Assembly (NCBI GenBank): GCA_026395515.1
Contig: JAPLYN010000002.1
Coordinates: forward strand, 35,774-99,773
Direction of reading: 5' to 3'
DNA from: Candidatus Peregrinibacteria bacterium
Lineage (GTDB): Bacteria > Patescibacteriota > Gracilibacteria > UBA1369 > LOWO2-01-FULL-3
Length of the DNA: 64,000 nucleotides
This document shows, piece after piece, positions 16,256 to 24,332 of the stretch. The notes beneath the pieces are model-generated. The model saw only the letters and a program-made list of their open reading frames with translations, did no database searches and had not been told where the DNA came from. Position 1 is the first letter of the stretch. Every line of letters begins with the position of its first letter. Position numbers and translations under genes: made by a program.

Positions 16256-17893
16256 ATGAAATACTTTCTCTACTGCCGTAAATCAACAGAAGAAAAGGAC
16301 CGACAAATCCTATCTCTTGAATCTCAAAAAGAGGAGGTCAGAAGCAGATTTCCTGATATTCAAATTGTTGAAATGGAAGCAGAGTCAAAAAGTGCTTTCA
16401 AACCATACGAACGTCCGATTTTCGCAAAGATGCTTGAACGAATAAAGAAGGGTGAAGCTCAAGGTATTGTATGCTGGGACCCAAGCCGTCTTTCAAGAAA
16501 TCCATTGGATGCGGCTATGATCATACATTTCCTTGATACCGGAGTACTAAAAGACCTTAAGTTCTGTAACTTTCATTTTGATAATTCTCCAGAAGGAAAG
16601 ATGATGCTGAATTTTTCATTGTCCCAATCTAAGTATTCGTCGGACAAGCTGAGCAAAGATGTAAAACGAGGAATGATAAAAAAATGTAGGAATGGATGGA
16701 GACCTAATGTATCACCTATTGGTTATCTTAATGACCCACGTGGACTGAAAGGTGAAAGACAAATCTTGGTAGATCCAGACCGTTTTGATTTAACTAAGAA
16801 GATGTGGACTATGCTGTTATCAGGCAGATATTCAGTAAAAGACATTTGGAATATAGCAACGAAAGATTGGCACTTTGTCCCACTACGAGGAAAATCATTG
16901 GCTCTATGTACTCTTTACTCAATGTTTACTAATCCGTTTTACTATGGAGAATTTGAATGGGATGGCGAATGGCATATTGGGAAACATAAGCCAATGATAG
17001 AAAAAGAAGAATTTGATCGGGTCCAATTGATTCTTGGTAGAAAAGGTAAGCAAAGACCACAAAAACACAGATTCTCTTTTACAGGTTTAATTAAATGTGG
17101 CCACTGCGGTTGCTGTATTACAGCCGAACAAAGATTAAAGACTTTGAAGAAAACGAAAGAAGTAAAAGTTTATTCTTACTACAAATGCACTCACCGCTCT
17201 GCATCAATCAAGTGTCACGAGCTATCTGTTTCTCAGGAAGAACTTGAGAAACAGGTTGTTGAATTACTTGAGACCTTAACTATTCTAGAAAACTTGATGA
17301 AGGTTACGGTTAAGTATTTGCAAAAATATAATGTGGTTGAGAACGCAGACCGTGGAAAGGTTCAGTCTTCACTACAAGAGGCATATAACGGTTGCACTAA
17401 AAGGATTGAGAACTTATTGAACCTTTACATCTCCCCTGCTAATTCCGATAAAGGTATTCTTACTGAGGAAGAGTTCAAAAGCCAAAAAATGAGCTTACTT
17501 CAAGAGAAGGCGGATATTGAGTCGAAAATCAGGGCATGTGAGGAGCGACTGAACACCCATCTAGAGTTAACTGAAAAGACTTTTGAATTTGCTGCCTATG
17601 CTAAGTACCGATTCGATCATGGCGATATTGATGATAAAAGAGTCATTATGCAGGCTTTAGGTCAGAACTTTTTATTGAAAGACCAGAAACTTACTCTGGA
17701 ACTAGATAAGTCGTTAATGACTATAAAAAATGGCATGGAAAAGATAAACTCGCTAGAACCTACGTTCTCACCGACTTTAGAGGCATTAGAAAGCCCTAAA
17801 ACGGTGATTGTTAAATTGTGGTGCCGAGGGGCAGAATCGGACTGCCTACACAAGGATTTTCAATCCTCTGCTCTACCAATGAGCTACCCCGGC
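16256..17893 (+). CDS. Large serine recombinase (integrase of the island), no stop of its own
   Basis: Starts at ATG 16256 (MKYFLYCRKSTEEKDRQ) with the catalytic Ser at residue 10. Resolvase-domain motif DPSRLSRNP follows near residue 80, then a recombinase domain, a zinc ribbon (CGHCGCC and CTHRSASIKC) around residues 280-320 and a coiled-coil tail, as in large serine integrases. The frame does not stop at the end of the family-like region (about 17800); it reads antisense through tRNA-Phe and in frame into proB to 18775. The end given here is the tRNA edge and is nominal. Before integration, the gene probably had a different 3' end supplied by the circular element. Confidence 0.85.
17819..17893 (-). 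tRNA. tRNA-Phe (GAA), 3' CCA encoded
   Basis: On the minus strand: acceptor GCCGGGG pairs with CCTCGGC, D arm with AGCTCATTGGTAGAGC, anticodon loop TTGAAAA (anticodon GAA), T arm with loop GTCCGATTC, then A and genomic CCA. The gene is intact even though the island ends exactly against its 3' side, and the recombinase frame crosses it antisense. Confidence 0.95.
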
Positions 17894-17980
17894 ACGATGA
17901 AAGTCGTGAAAACTTACGAAGCCGATTTTAACGGGGTTTCTCATAAATGGCAATCTTTTATGGTTGTTTTCGAGGAGAAT

Positions 17981-18009
17981 TTGCATTTTCCTCTGTATTT
18001 AGCTAAATT
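17981..18009 (+). promoter_or_regulatory. proB promoter
   Basis: TTGCAT (17981-17986), 17 bases, TAAATT (18004-18009), then 7 bases to the proB ATG at 18017. It supports 18017 as the true start and a leaderless mRNA, independent of the recombinase frame. Confidence 0.6.
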
Positions 18010-18016
18010 TAGACCC

Positions 18017-18775
18017 ATGAATAAGAAGAAAATTGTAGTAAAACTAGGCACAAACTCAATGACCAAGGACGATGGAACACTTGATCAAGCGCTAATTAAA
18101 AAGCTGGTAAAACAGATTGCTGACTTAAAAGAGAACTTTGACGTGCTGCTAGTGTCATCTGGAGCGATGGGTTGTGGACGCAGCATTATTAAGAAGAAAC
18201 TGAACTATGACGAAGTCACTACTCGCCAGGTTTATGCAGTAGTGGGACAAGTAAGATTAATGGAACTTTATGCTAATCTTTTCGGAGAACATGGGCGCGT
18301 GGTGGCCCAGATGCTTGCGACAAAAGAGGACTTCACAAACAGAAGTCATATTCTCAATACAAAGAATTGTATCGATTCCCTATTCCATGAAGAAATTATT
18401 CCGGTAATGAATGAAAATGATTTTGTGTGTATCGAGGAATTAATGTTTACGGATAATGATGAGTTGGCATTGATGGTTTCTAAGATGATTTTCGCAGATA
18501 TGCTGATTATTTTGAGCAATGTGGATGGAGTGTATGATTCTGAGAAAAAAGTAATTAAGGAAGTGGCGGCTGACGAAGTGATGCCACTAAGTATTGTTTC
18601 CAGCGAGAAATCCTCTTTTGGAAAAGGTGGAATGCAAAATAAATTTACTGTGGCTCAGCTAGCTGCGAAAAATGGCACAACTGTATTTATTACAAATAGC
18701 AAAGAGGAGAATGTTATTACGAGAATTTGTAATGGCGAAACCGTTGGCACAAAATTTCTTCCATTAAAATCCTAG
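18017..18775 (+). CDS. proB: Glutamate 5-kinase
   Basis: Phosphorylates L-glutamate, the first step of proline synthesis. 252 residues with the amino-acid-kinase fold: VVKLGTNSM at the start, LLVSSGAMGCG, NENDFV, FTDNDELAL, LSNVDGVYD and a late FGKGGMQNK. The PUA domain found in long ProB proteins is absent. The ATG at 18017 is chosen over the upstream open frame, which belongs to the island recombinase and the antisense of tRNA-Phe. It is followed by proC after 3 bases. Confidence 0.92.
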   Translation: MNKKKIVVKLGTNSMTKDDGTLDQALIKKLVKQIADLKENFDVLLVSSGAMGCGRSIIKKKLNYDEVTTRQVYAVVGQVRLMELYANLFGEHGRVVAQMLATKEDFTNRSHILNTKNCIDSLFHEEIIPVMNENDFVCIEELMFTDNDELALMVSKMIFADMLIILSNVDGVYDSEKKVIKEVAADEVMPLSIVSSEKSSFGKGGMQNKFTVAQLAAKNGTTVFITNSKEENVITRICNGETVGTKFLPLKS

Positions 18776-18778
18776 ACT

Positions 18779-19522
18779 ATGAAAAAAATCTGCATAGTCG
18801 GAATGGGAAATATGGGAAAAGCGATGATGGATATATTAAGTGAGCGTGGCGGTTTTGAGCTGAGTGGATGCGAAAAGAGCGACGATATGAACAAAAAATT
18901 GGAACAAGCGGAAGTTGTGATCATTGCGGTGAAGCCTCAGGTATTTGGAGAATTGGCTAAAAGTATCACGGTAGATATGCGTGGTAAAGTGGTTATTTCT
19001 ATTATGGCTGGAATTGGAATTGAAAAAATTAAGGCTGCGCTGAAAACAGATAAAGTGATTAGGACACTGCCAAATCTAGCTTTGAAAGTCGGACAGTCTT
19101 TAACTATTTGGAAAACTACTGAAGAAATTGCTGATGATGAAAAAGCTTTGGCGAAAGAAATTTTGATGAGTTTTGGAAAGGAAATGGAAGTGGACGATGA
19201 ATCAAAAATTAGTTCAATAGGAGTGGTAAGTGGCTGCGGTCCAGGATTTATTGCCTATTTCGGTGAACAAATGGCAGGATTCCTAATGAAGCAAGGTTTA
19301 TCTGAAGAAGAAGCGGAAAAAGTAACAAGACAAACATTAATTGGAACTGGAGAAGTGGTAAAAAGGAATAATTGGAATTTAACTGATATGAGAAAAAAAG
19401 TTAGTTCCAAAGGAGGACTGACTGAAGCTGGAGTGAATGCGATGGAAGCAGAAGGTTTGGGCAAAGTTTTTGAGAAAGGTGGAGATGCGGCATTAAAAAG
19501 AAACGAAGAGTTAAACAAATAA
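18779..19522 (+). CDS. proC: Pyrroline-5-carboxylate reductase
   Basis: Reduces pyrroline-5-carboxylate to proline with NAD(P)H. 247 residues; Rossmann start CIVGMGNMGKAM, AVKPQVF, the GCGPGF motif and the C-terminal domain signature around RKKVSSKGGLTEAG. Middle gene of a proB-proC-proA operon; 3 bases after proB and 1 base before proA. Confidence 0.92.
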   Translation: MKKICIVGMGNMGKAMMDILSERGGFELSGCEKSDDMNKKLEQAEVVIIAVKPQVFGELAKSITVDMRGKVVISIMAGIGIEKIKAALKTDKVIRTLPNLALKVGQSLTIWKTTEEIADDEKALAKEILMSFGKEMEVDDESKISSIGVVSGCGPGFIAYFGEQMAGFLMKQGLSEEEAEKVTRQTLIGTGEVVKRNNWNLTDMRKKVSSKGGLTEAGVNAMEAEGLGKVFEKGGDAALKRNEELNK

Positions 19523-19523
19523 A

Positions 19524-20789
19524 ATGAGTGAATTAAATCTACAAAAAGCTTTAGAAAAAGTGCAGGCAGCAAGCCGCAAATTCGTGATGGCGGAAGAAAA
19601 AGTTGTAAATGAGGTGATGATGAAATTAGCGGAGTTGCTAGAAAAAAACGTAGCGAAGATTTTGATTGAGAACGAAAAAGATTTAGCAAAGATGGATAAG
19701 AGTGATGCGATGTATGACAGAGTTTTATTGAATGGAAAAAGGATTCAGGCGATGGCGGCGAGCGTGAAAGAAATTACTGGCCATGACTCCCCTGTCGGAA
19801 TTGAACTCGAACACAAAGTGCTAGAAAATGGCTTGGACTTGAGAAAAGTGAGTGTGCCATTTGGAGTTGTTGGCTGTATTTTTGAGGCGAGACCAAATGT
19901 AGTGATTGATATTTTTGCCCTTTGTTTTAAATCTAGAAATGCCTGCGTGATGAAGGGCGGCTCTCAGTCTGAAAATTCAAATGGGGTTTTGGCGGAGATA
20001 ATTTTAGAGGCGATTGAAGAGGGACGTGGAAAAAATTTATTTATGATCGATTTACTTTTACTTTTGAAAAATGACCGCGAACTTTTGTCTGAATTCATGA
20101 AGCAAGATAAATATGTAGATGTATTAATTCCACGAGGTGGACAAGGTTTAATTAAATTTGTGCGTGAAAATTCCATGATCCCGGTGATAGAGACTGGAGC
20201 TGGAGTGGTACATACTTATTTCGATGAAGAAGGAGATTGGGAAAAAGGAAGAGAGATAGTTTTCAACGCTAAGGTAAGCCGTCCAAGCGTATGCAATGCA
20301 TTAGACACTTTGATTATTCACAATTCAAGATTGAAAGATTTGCAAAGAATTGTAAGACCGATGGAAGAAAAAAAGGTGGAAATTTTTGCGGATGAAGAAG
20401 CTTATAAAATTCTGGACGGAAATTATTCGAAAGATCTTTTACACAAAGCTAGTGAAGAAAATTTTGGCATGGAATACTTGTCGTTAAAAATGGCGGTAAA
20501 GACTGTTAATAGTTTAGATGAAGCTTTGGAGCACATTGCGGATTTCGGTTCTAAACATAGCGAATCGATAATTACCGAGGATAGAGAGAGCGCAGAAAAA
20601 TTTTTGAAAGCCGTGGATGCAGCTTGTGTATATGTAAATACTTCCACAAGATTCACTGATGGCGGAGAATTTGGTTTAGGAGCGGAAGTCGGCATAAGCA
20701 CACAAAAACTCCATGCTCGTGGCCCAATGGGAATAAAAGAACTCACAAGTTACAAATGGATTGTGAGAGGAAATGGCCAAGTAAGATAA
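19524..20789 (+). CDS. proA: Glutamate-5-semialdehyde dehydrogenase (gamma-glutamyl phosphate reductase)
   Basis: Second step of proline synthesis, NADPH-dependent. 421 residues; VPFGVVGCIFEARPNV in the N-terminal cofactor region, and the catalytic Cys in SRPSVCNALDTL near residue 259. Late motifs include TRFTDGGEFGLGAEVGIST. Completes the proline operon with proB and proC. Confidence 0.93.
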   Translation: MSELNLQKALEKVQAASRKFVMAEEKVVNEVMMKLAELLEKNVAKILIENEKDLAKMDKSDAMYDRVLLNGKRIQAMAASVKEITGHDSPVGIELEHKVLENGLDLRKVSVPFGVVGCIFEARPNVVIDIFALCFKSRNACVMKGGSQSENSNGVLAEIILEAIEEGRGKNLFMIDLLLLLKNDRELLSEFMKQDKYVDVLIPRGGQGLIKFVRENSMIPVIETGAGVVHTYFDEEGDWEKGREIVFNAKVSRPSVCNALDTLIIHNSRLKDLQRIVRPMEEKKVEIFADEEAYKILDGNYSKDLLHKASEENFGMEYLSLKMAVKTVNSLDEALEHIADFGSKHSESIITEDRESAEKFLKAVDAACVYVNTSTRFTDGGEFGLGAEVGISTQKLHARGPMGIKELTSYKWIVRGNGQVR

Positions 20790-20839
20790 TAGTTTTATTT
20801 TGGAAGGGCTGATGTGATATATTTTTTGCAGTATTTTCT

Positions 20840-20845
20840 TATACT
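20840..20845 (+). promoter_or_regulatory. -10 box of the M29 peptidase gene
   Basis: TATACT ends 6 bases before the ATG at 20852. The -35 is weak. The spacing matches other leaderless-type promoters of this window. Confidence 0.45.
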
Positions 20846-20851
20846 CATTCC

Positions 20852-21946
20852 ATGGTTGATAAACAAAAATTAAAGAAGTTGGCGGACATTATTGCCAACT
20901 ATTCTATTGCAGTAAAAAAAGGTGAAAAGATTTTAATTCGTGCTTATGGTTTCGATGGTTTTCCTTTAGTTAAAGAGCTTTATCGCGAATGTATCAAAGC
21001 TGGTGCGATTCAAGTGGATGTAAAATTTGGCCATGATGAATTGAGCAAAATTTTCTTTGATCATGCTAATAAAGAGCAAATGGAATACCTCAGCGACTTG
21101 GATAAAAAAGTGGCGGATAGTTATGATGCGATGGTACAAATCGTGGCCGATGCCAATCCTTATGAAATGAGCGACGTAGATATTAAAAAAGTTTATGCAG
21201 TACAAAAATCTCGCAAAATCATTGGGGACATTTTGCATACAAAGCGCTGGTGTCTTTTCTATTATCCGAATGTGGCGTCAGCGATGTTGGCAAAGAAAAG
21301 TTTGGAAGAATGGGAGGAATTTGTGTTCAACACTTGCCTACTAGATTGGAAACAAGTTGAAAAAATGGAGATAAAATTCAAGGAGTTAATGTTGAAAGTG
21401 AAGGATGTGAGAATTACTGGAAAGGAAACTGATCTTACTTTGTCCATCGCTGGTCAGAAGTGGAAAACTTGCTGTGGAAAGCGCAATTTGCCAGATGGAG
21501 AAATTTTCACAGCACCGATAAAGACCTCGGTGAATGGAGTGATTCGTTACAATGTGCCGACTCATTATCAGTCACAAGATTTTGATTGGGTGAAGTTGTG
21601 GTTGAAGGATGGAAAAGTAATAAAAGAAGAATCAAACAACCAAAAAGCTGTGACAGAAATTCTAGATACTGATGCTGGATCTCGCTATTATGGAGAGTTT
21701 GCTTTTGGTTTGAATGACATGATTAAGCAAGGCACACGCCAAATTTTATTCGATGAGAAAATGGGAAAAAGTCTGCATATGGCTCTAGGACGATGCTACG
21801 AAGAATGTCCAAACGGCAATGATTCCAGCGTGCATTGGGATTTAATTTATCGTTTTGCTTGGGCCGAAGCAGAAATATATTTCGACGGCAAAAAAGTATA
21901 TTCGAAAAATAAATGGATAGATAAAAAGTTTGGTTTTTTGAACTAA
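20852..21946 (+). CDS. Aminopeptidase, family M29
   Basis: Thermophilic-type metalloaminopeptidase (M29, AmpS/PepS-like), 364 residues. Motifs: CGKRNLPDGEIFTAP, YYGEFAFGLN, DEKMGKSLHMALGRCYEEC and SSVHWDLIY, which carry the family's metal ligands (Glu, His, Asp). It should remove N-terminal amino acids from peptides in the cytoplasm. Monocistronic, with a -10 box 6 bases before its ATG. Confidence 0.85.
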   Translation: MVDKQKLKKLADIIANYSIAVKKGEKILIRAYGFDGFPLVKELYRECIKAGAIQVDVKFGHDELSKIFFDHANKEQMEYLSDLDKKVADSYDAMVQIVADANPYEMSDVDIKKVYAVQKSRKIIGDILHTKRWCLFYYPNVASAMLAKKSLEEWEEFVFNTCLLDWKQVEKMEIKFKELMLKVKDVRITGKETDLTLSIAGQKWKTCCGKRNLPDGEIFTAPIKTSVNGVIRYNVPTHYQSQDFDWVKLWLKDGKVIKEESNNQKAVTEILDTDAGSRYYGEFAFGLNDMIKQGTRQILFDEKMGKSLHMALGRCYEECPNGNDSSVHWDLIYRFAWAEAEIYFDGKKVYSKNKWIDKKFGFLN

Positions 21947-21949
21947 GAC

Positions 21950-22414
21950 TTAGGCCTGCTTGGATTCAAGCGCAGAGATGCGTTCATTCAAGTCCTGGAT
22001 TTGCCCATCAAATTTTACGTCTCTATAGTTTGTTATTTCAACAGTTCTATTCAATTTATTCAGATCAGCCTTAACGTCTGCAAGATCAAGGCATATTTTA
22101 TTTAAGCGCAATTCAATGTTTGTCACTCGCTCTTCCAGCTTAGAAATTCTATCGTCAAACCAATTCTGTAAATGCAAAAAACCTATACTTGTTGCGGCGG
22201 CTAAATCATCGAAATTTTCCTCCATTTTCTCAAATCGTTGATCCATCTTTTCAAATCTTCTATCTATTGCATAGAATCTTAGATCGATTTGATCAAATCT
22301 TTCCTCCATCTTTTCGAATCTTCTATCTACCGATTCGAATCCTTGTTTCATCTGGACCGCCAGATTCTCTATTGATTTTGCTAACGTTGTAATTGTCATC
22401 GTTGTCTTTTTCAT
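21950..22414 (-). CDS. Coiled-coil repeat protein of unknown role
   Basis: 154 residues from the ATG at 22414; an upstream in-frame start at 22459 is less likely. Most of the protein is heptad coiled coil built on RRFEKMEERFDQID-like repeats, ending with ERISALESKQA. Similar short coiled-coil proteins are common in CPR genomes, function unknown. Convergent with the M29 gene, 3 bases apart. Confidence 0.6.
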   Translation of the reverse strand: MKKTTMTITTLAKSIENLAVQMKQGFESVDRRFEKMEERFDQIDLRFYAIDRRFEKMDQRFEKMEENFDDLAAATSIGFLHLQNWFDDRISKLEERVTNIELRLNKICLDLADVKADLNKLNRTVEITNYRDVKFDGQIQDLNERISALESKQA

Positions 22415-22459
22415 ATGTTGTTGGGTTTTGAATAATAAATTGTTTTTTATAATTTGCAA

Positions 22460-22778
22460 ATATTTTAGCCGTCAAAGTTAAAATATTCTTAAATTAATTC
22501 TAAATTTTTTCTAAATTATTTAGCGTGAAGCAATACGAGACTTGACAATTTTTAAAAATCAGTACGCAGTAAATCAAACTTACCATTGTCATATCAAGAA
22601 GTTTCCAATAAACTCCCTGTTCGTGAAGGTCTTGTAACTCCCCTCCAAAGCAATTTGAGAGCGGTCGAAGTTCGACCGTTCACAATTTGACAACAAGGGT
22701 AGTAACAGATTTTCACGTTACAGCAAATAACAACACCTCGAACAACTCGAGGTTTCACCGACAGGAGATAGATTCAGA
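22460..22778. other. Gene-free stretch before the GC-rich island
   Basis: No convincing gene. It changes from very AT-rich (to about 22650) to mixed sequence. Notable items: the palindrome GCGGTCGAA-G-TTCGACCGT near 22662, the motif GGGTAGTAAC at 22697, and a hairpin ACCTCGA/TCGAGGT near 22736 that would lie in the leader of the first GC-rich gene. Confidence 0.5.
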
Positions 22779-23069
22779 ATGAGAATTTCACAGTCCCAGA
22801 TGGCCAAAGGCCTCGAGCGGATCACCTGCACCGAATGTGACCGTCCGCACAAGCTCCAACGCAAGGATCTCGACGACCACCTGCGCTCTATCCAGGGCAA
22901 GGGTGATCGCAATCCGCGTCAACTGAGTCCGTCCAGCAGCGTGCCTGCAAACCGTGGCACGCGCATCGCGACTGAGCAGGAGACCCGCGTCCGCAACATG
23001 CGCCGCGCATGGAACCACGTGCCGGCAGATCACATGCCGGAAGAGATCCGTCAGGCCCTCGGTCTCTAG
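22779..23069 (+). CDS. Small Cys/His protein 1 of the GC-rich island
   Basis: Not recognised. 96 residues; contains ITCTECDRPHKL followed by DDHL, a C-x2-C-x3-H-x9-H arrangement suited to one zinc ion. The rest is basic and probably disordered up to about residue 60, then a short helical tail. A clear AGGAGA lies 13 bases before the ATG. Codon use is strongly GC-biased. The TCTEC motif is shared with the second gene. Confidence 0.6.
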   Translation: MRISQSQMAKGLERITCTECDRPHKLQRKDLDDHLRSIQGKGDRNPRQLSPSSSVPANRGTRIATEQETRVRNMRRAWNHVPADHMPEEIRQALGL

Positions 23070-23086
23070 GACAAGTTCATCAACCC

Positions 23087-23105
23087 AAGGCGCTGCGGCG
23101 CCTTT
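23087..23105 (+). terminator. GC-rich hairpin between the two mini-protein genes
   Basis: AAGGCGC (23087-23093) pairs with GCGCCTT (23098-23104) around a TGCG loop. Only two or three T follow, so it may be an mRNA-stabilising hairpin rather than a terminator. Confidence 0.45.
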
Positions 23106-23125
23106 CACTGAGGAGAAGAAGTCGA

Positions 23126-23281
23126 ATGTCGAAGAACAAGGACCCCCGTGGCAAGAAGAATGCCGGTACCGGCCTCGTCACCTGCACCGAATGCACGCCT
23201 TACCACAAGGTGTTGAAGTCGGCGTTTCCCGCTCACCTGGATCAGGTGCGGCGGGACATGAAGCTCCGTCTCCGCCGCTAG
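23126..23281 (+). CDS. Small Cys/His protein 2 of the GC-rich island
   Basis: 51 residues, starting at ATG 23126 after a GAGGAGAAG Shine-Dalgarno. It contains VTCTECTPYHKVL and a following AHLDQV, the same C-x2-C-x3-H...H pattern as gene 1, and 16 bases of DNA around TCTEC are identical between them. A larger frame opens at 23009 but has no such start signal. Function unknown. Confidence 0.6.
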   Translation: MSKNKDPRGKKNAGTGLVTCTECTPYHKVLKSAFPAHLDQVRRDMKLRLRR

Positions 23282-23359
23282 GCAGCCTGCACAATCAATC
23301 CGCATGGCGATGACCCCTTCACTGGGCGAGCTCCGCGGAAGGTGACCAAGAACTCGGTG

Positions 23360-23460
23360 GGGTAGTAATGTGAATAGATTTTCGAGAAGGATTGCTGCGA
23401 CGTGGCGAAAGCCACAGTCAAAGCGCCGTCCCGGACCTCGAACCTCTATAATTACTACCC
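23360..23460 (+). other. Long hairpin closing the GC-rich island
   Basis: GGGTAGTAAT (23360-23369) pairs with ATTACTACCC (23451-23460). Inside is a tight hairpin GTGGC-GAAA-GCCAC near 23402-23415 and weaker pairings. A structured RNA 3' end or an element terminus. Confidence 0.5.
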
Positions 23461-23471
23461 TGCCAGTTCTT

Positions 23472-24236
23472 TCAAGGTGTGATAAAAAGCACTACCGGAC
23501 AATGATCAGAGCCCATGACTTCAGGCAAATGATAACAATCTTTCACCATGCTGCGAGCGTTTTTTGAGCAGAAAAAATAATCAATTCTCCAGCCCACATT
23601 TCTATATCTCGCACCACCGCGCATACTCCACCAAGTGTAACACTCTGGAGTTTTGTTGAATTCGCGGAAACAATCAATGAATCCATGGTCTACTAATTTA
23701 TCTAGCCATCGGCGTTCAATTGGCAGAAAACCTGAAATCATTTCATTTTCTTTTGGACGAGCAAGATCGATTTCTTTGTGCGCCGTATTGTAATCTCCAG
23801 TAATAAAAAGTTTCTTCCCTTCCTTCACGCATTTATCAAAATACTTCAAAGCTTCATCGTAGAAAGCCATTTTATAATCCAATCTTTCCTGATCTCTCTG
23901 ACCATTAGGAAAATAAATATTTATAAAAACAAAATCTCCATAATCGGCAATTTGTGTGCGCCCTTCTGAATCAAATTTCTCCACACCAAAACCATTCAAA
24001 ATCTCATAAGGCTGAACTTTCGTATAAATAGCTGTGCCAGAATATCCCTTCCTTTGAGCTGGATTAAAATAGGCGTGATAATGATCGGGAGCCAAAAGTT
24101 CCTTGCTGAATTGGTGCTCGTGTCCCTTAATCTCCTGCAGCCCAATAACGTCTGGCTTCTCTTTGTGCAGCCATTTTATAAAGCCTTTTTTTTCGGCAGC
24201 TCGAAGTCCGTTTACGTTCCAAGAAATTAATTTCAT
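23472..24236 (-). CDS. xthA: Exodeoxyribonuclease III / AP endonuclease
   Basis: 254 residues of the exonuclease III family. SWNVNGLRA at the start, LQEIKG with the metal-binding Glu, GDYNTAH, and the C-terminal GSDHCPV with the catalytic His. It cleaves DNA at abasic sites in base-excision repair. Its stop lies 11 bases from the edge of the GC-rich island. Promoter visible at 24271-24243. Confidence 0.92.
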   Translation of the reverse strand: MKLISWNVNGLRAAEKKGFIKWLHKEKPDVIGLQEIKGHEHQFSKELLAPDHYHAYFNPAQRKGYSGTAIYTKVQPYEILNGFGVEKFDSEGRTQIADYGDFVFINIYFPNGQRDQERLDYKMAFYDEALKYFDKCVKEGKKLFITGDYNTAHKEIDLARPKENEMISGFLPIERRWLDKLVDHGFIDCFREFNKTPECYTWWSMRGGARYRNVGWRIDYFFCSKNARSMVKDCYHLPEVMGSDHCPVVLFITP

Positions 24237-24242
24237 AAATGC

Positions 24243-24271
24243 ATCTTAAATTAAAAAAGAAAATTTAACAA
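24243..24271 (-). promoter_or_regulatory. xthA promoter
   Basis: Minus strand: TTGTTA (24271-24266), 17 bases, TAAGAT (24248-24243), then 6 bases to the ATG at 24236. A leaderless-type start. Confidence 0.55.
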
Positions 24272-24276
24272 AAACT

Positions 24277-24304
24277 TTGAATATATATCTGCTTGGTCTA
24301 TAAT
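24277..24304 (+). promoter_or_regulatory. Promoter of the DsbA-like gene
   Basis: TTGAAT (24277-24282), 16 bases, TATAAT (24299-24304). The ATG at 24333 is 28 bases downstream, so this mRNA does have a leader. Divergent from xthA. Confidence 0.6.
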
Positions 24305-24332
24305 TCGCAGGCATATAACTAACTCATTTCAT

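Larger units (their letters stand above)
5640..17821. mobile_element. Integrated genetic island next to tRNA-Phe, with serine recombinase
   Basis: Between the EamA gene and tRNA-Phe lies about 12 kb of genes with no housekeeping function: membrane proteins, a replication-like module (CHC2 zinc-finger protein plus AAA/SF3-like ATPase), DUF5659, small unknowns and a large serine recombinase at the extreme right. The right boundary is set by the tRNA-Phe gene, where the recombinase frame runs into the tRNA. The left boundary is a guess between 5.54 and 6.3 kb: no clear copy of the tRNA end was found there, as expected if the crossover core is only a few bases. It may be an integrative plasmid, a conjugative-element remnant or a satellite; no capsid or conjugation genes were recognised. 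Confidence 0.7.
22697..23461 (+). other. GC-rich foreign island of about 0.77 kb
   Basis: Base composition switches abruptly to GC-rich with G/C-ending codons, then back at about 23461. It carries two small related genes, each with a strong Shine-Dalgarno (AGGAGA and GAGGAG), unlike the neighbouring genes. The motif GGGTAGTAA occurs at its left edge (22697), again at 23360, and inverted (TTACTACCC) at its right edge (23452-23460). Recent transfer, a small mobile unit, or an assembly join are all possible. Confidence 0.65.

Noticed and set aside
16066..16281. 71-residue frame before the recombinase
   Set aside because: It crosses the densely paired RNA segment and overlaps the recombinase start in another frame, so the RNA structure explains the sequence better.
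16205..18775. A single 856-residue recombinase-kinase fusion protein
   Set aside because: proB has its own promoter and a normal ATG at 18017, the joining segment is the antisense of tRNA-Phe, and the ProB part is complete on its own. Kept as a frame read-through instead.
22788..23305. Minus-strand frames across the GC-rich island
   Set aside because: Long frames are expected by chance in GC-rich DNA; only the two plus-strand frames have Shine-Dalgarno sites and a shared motif.
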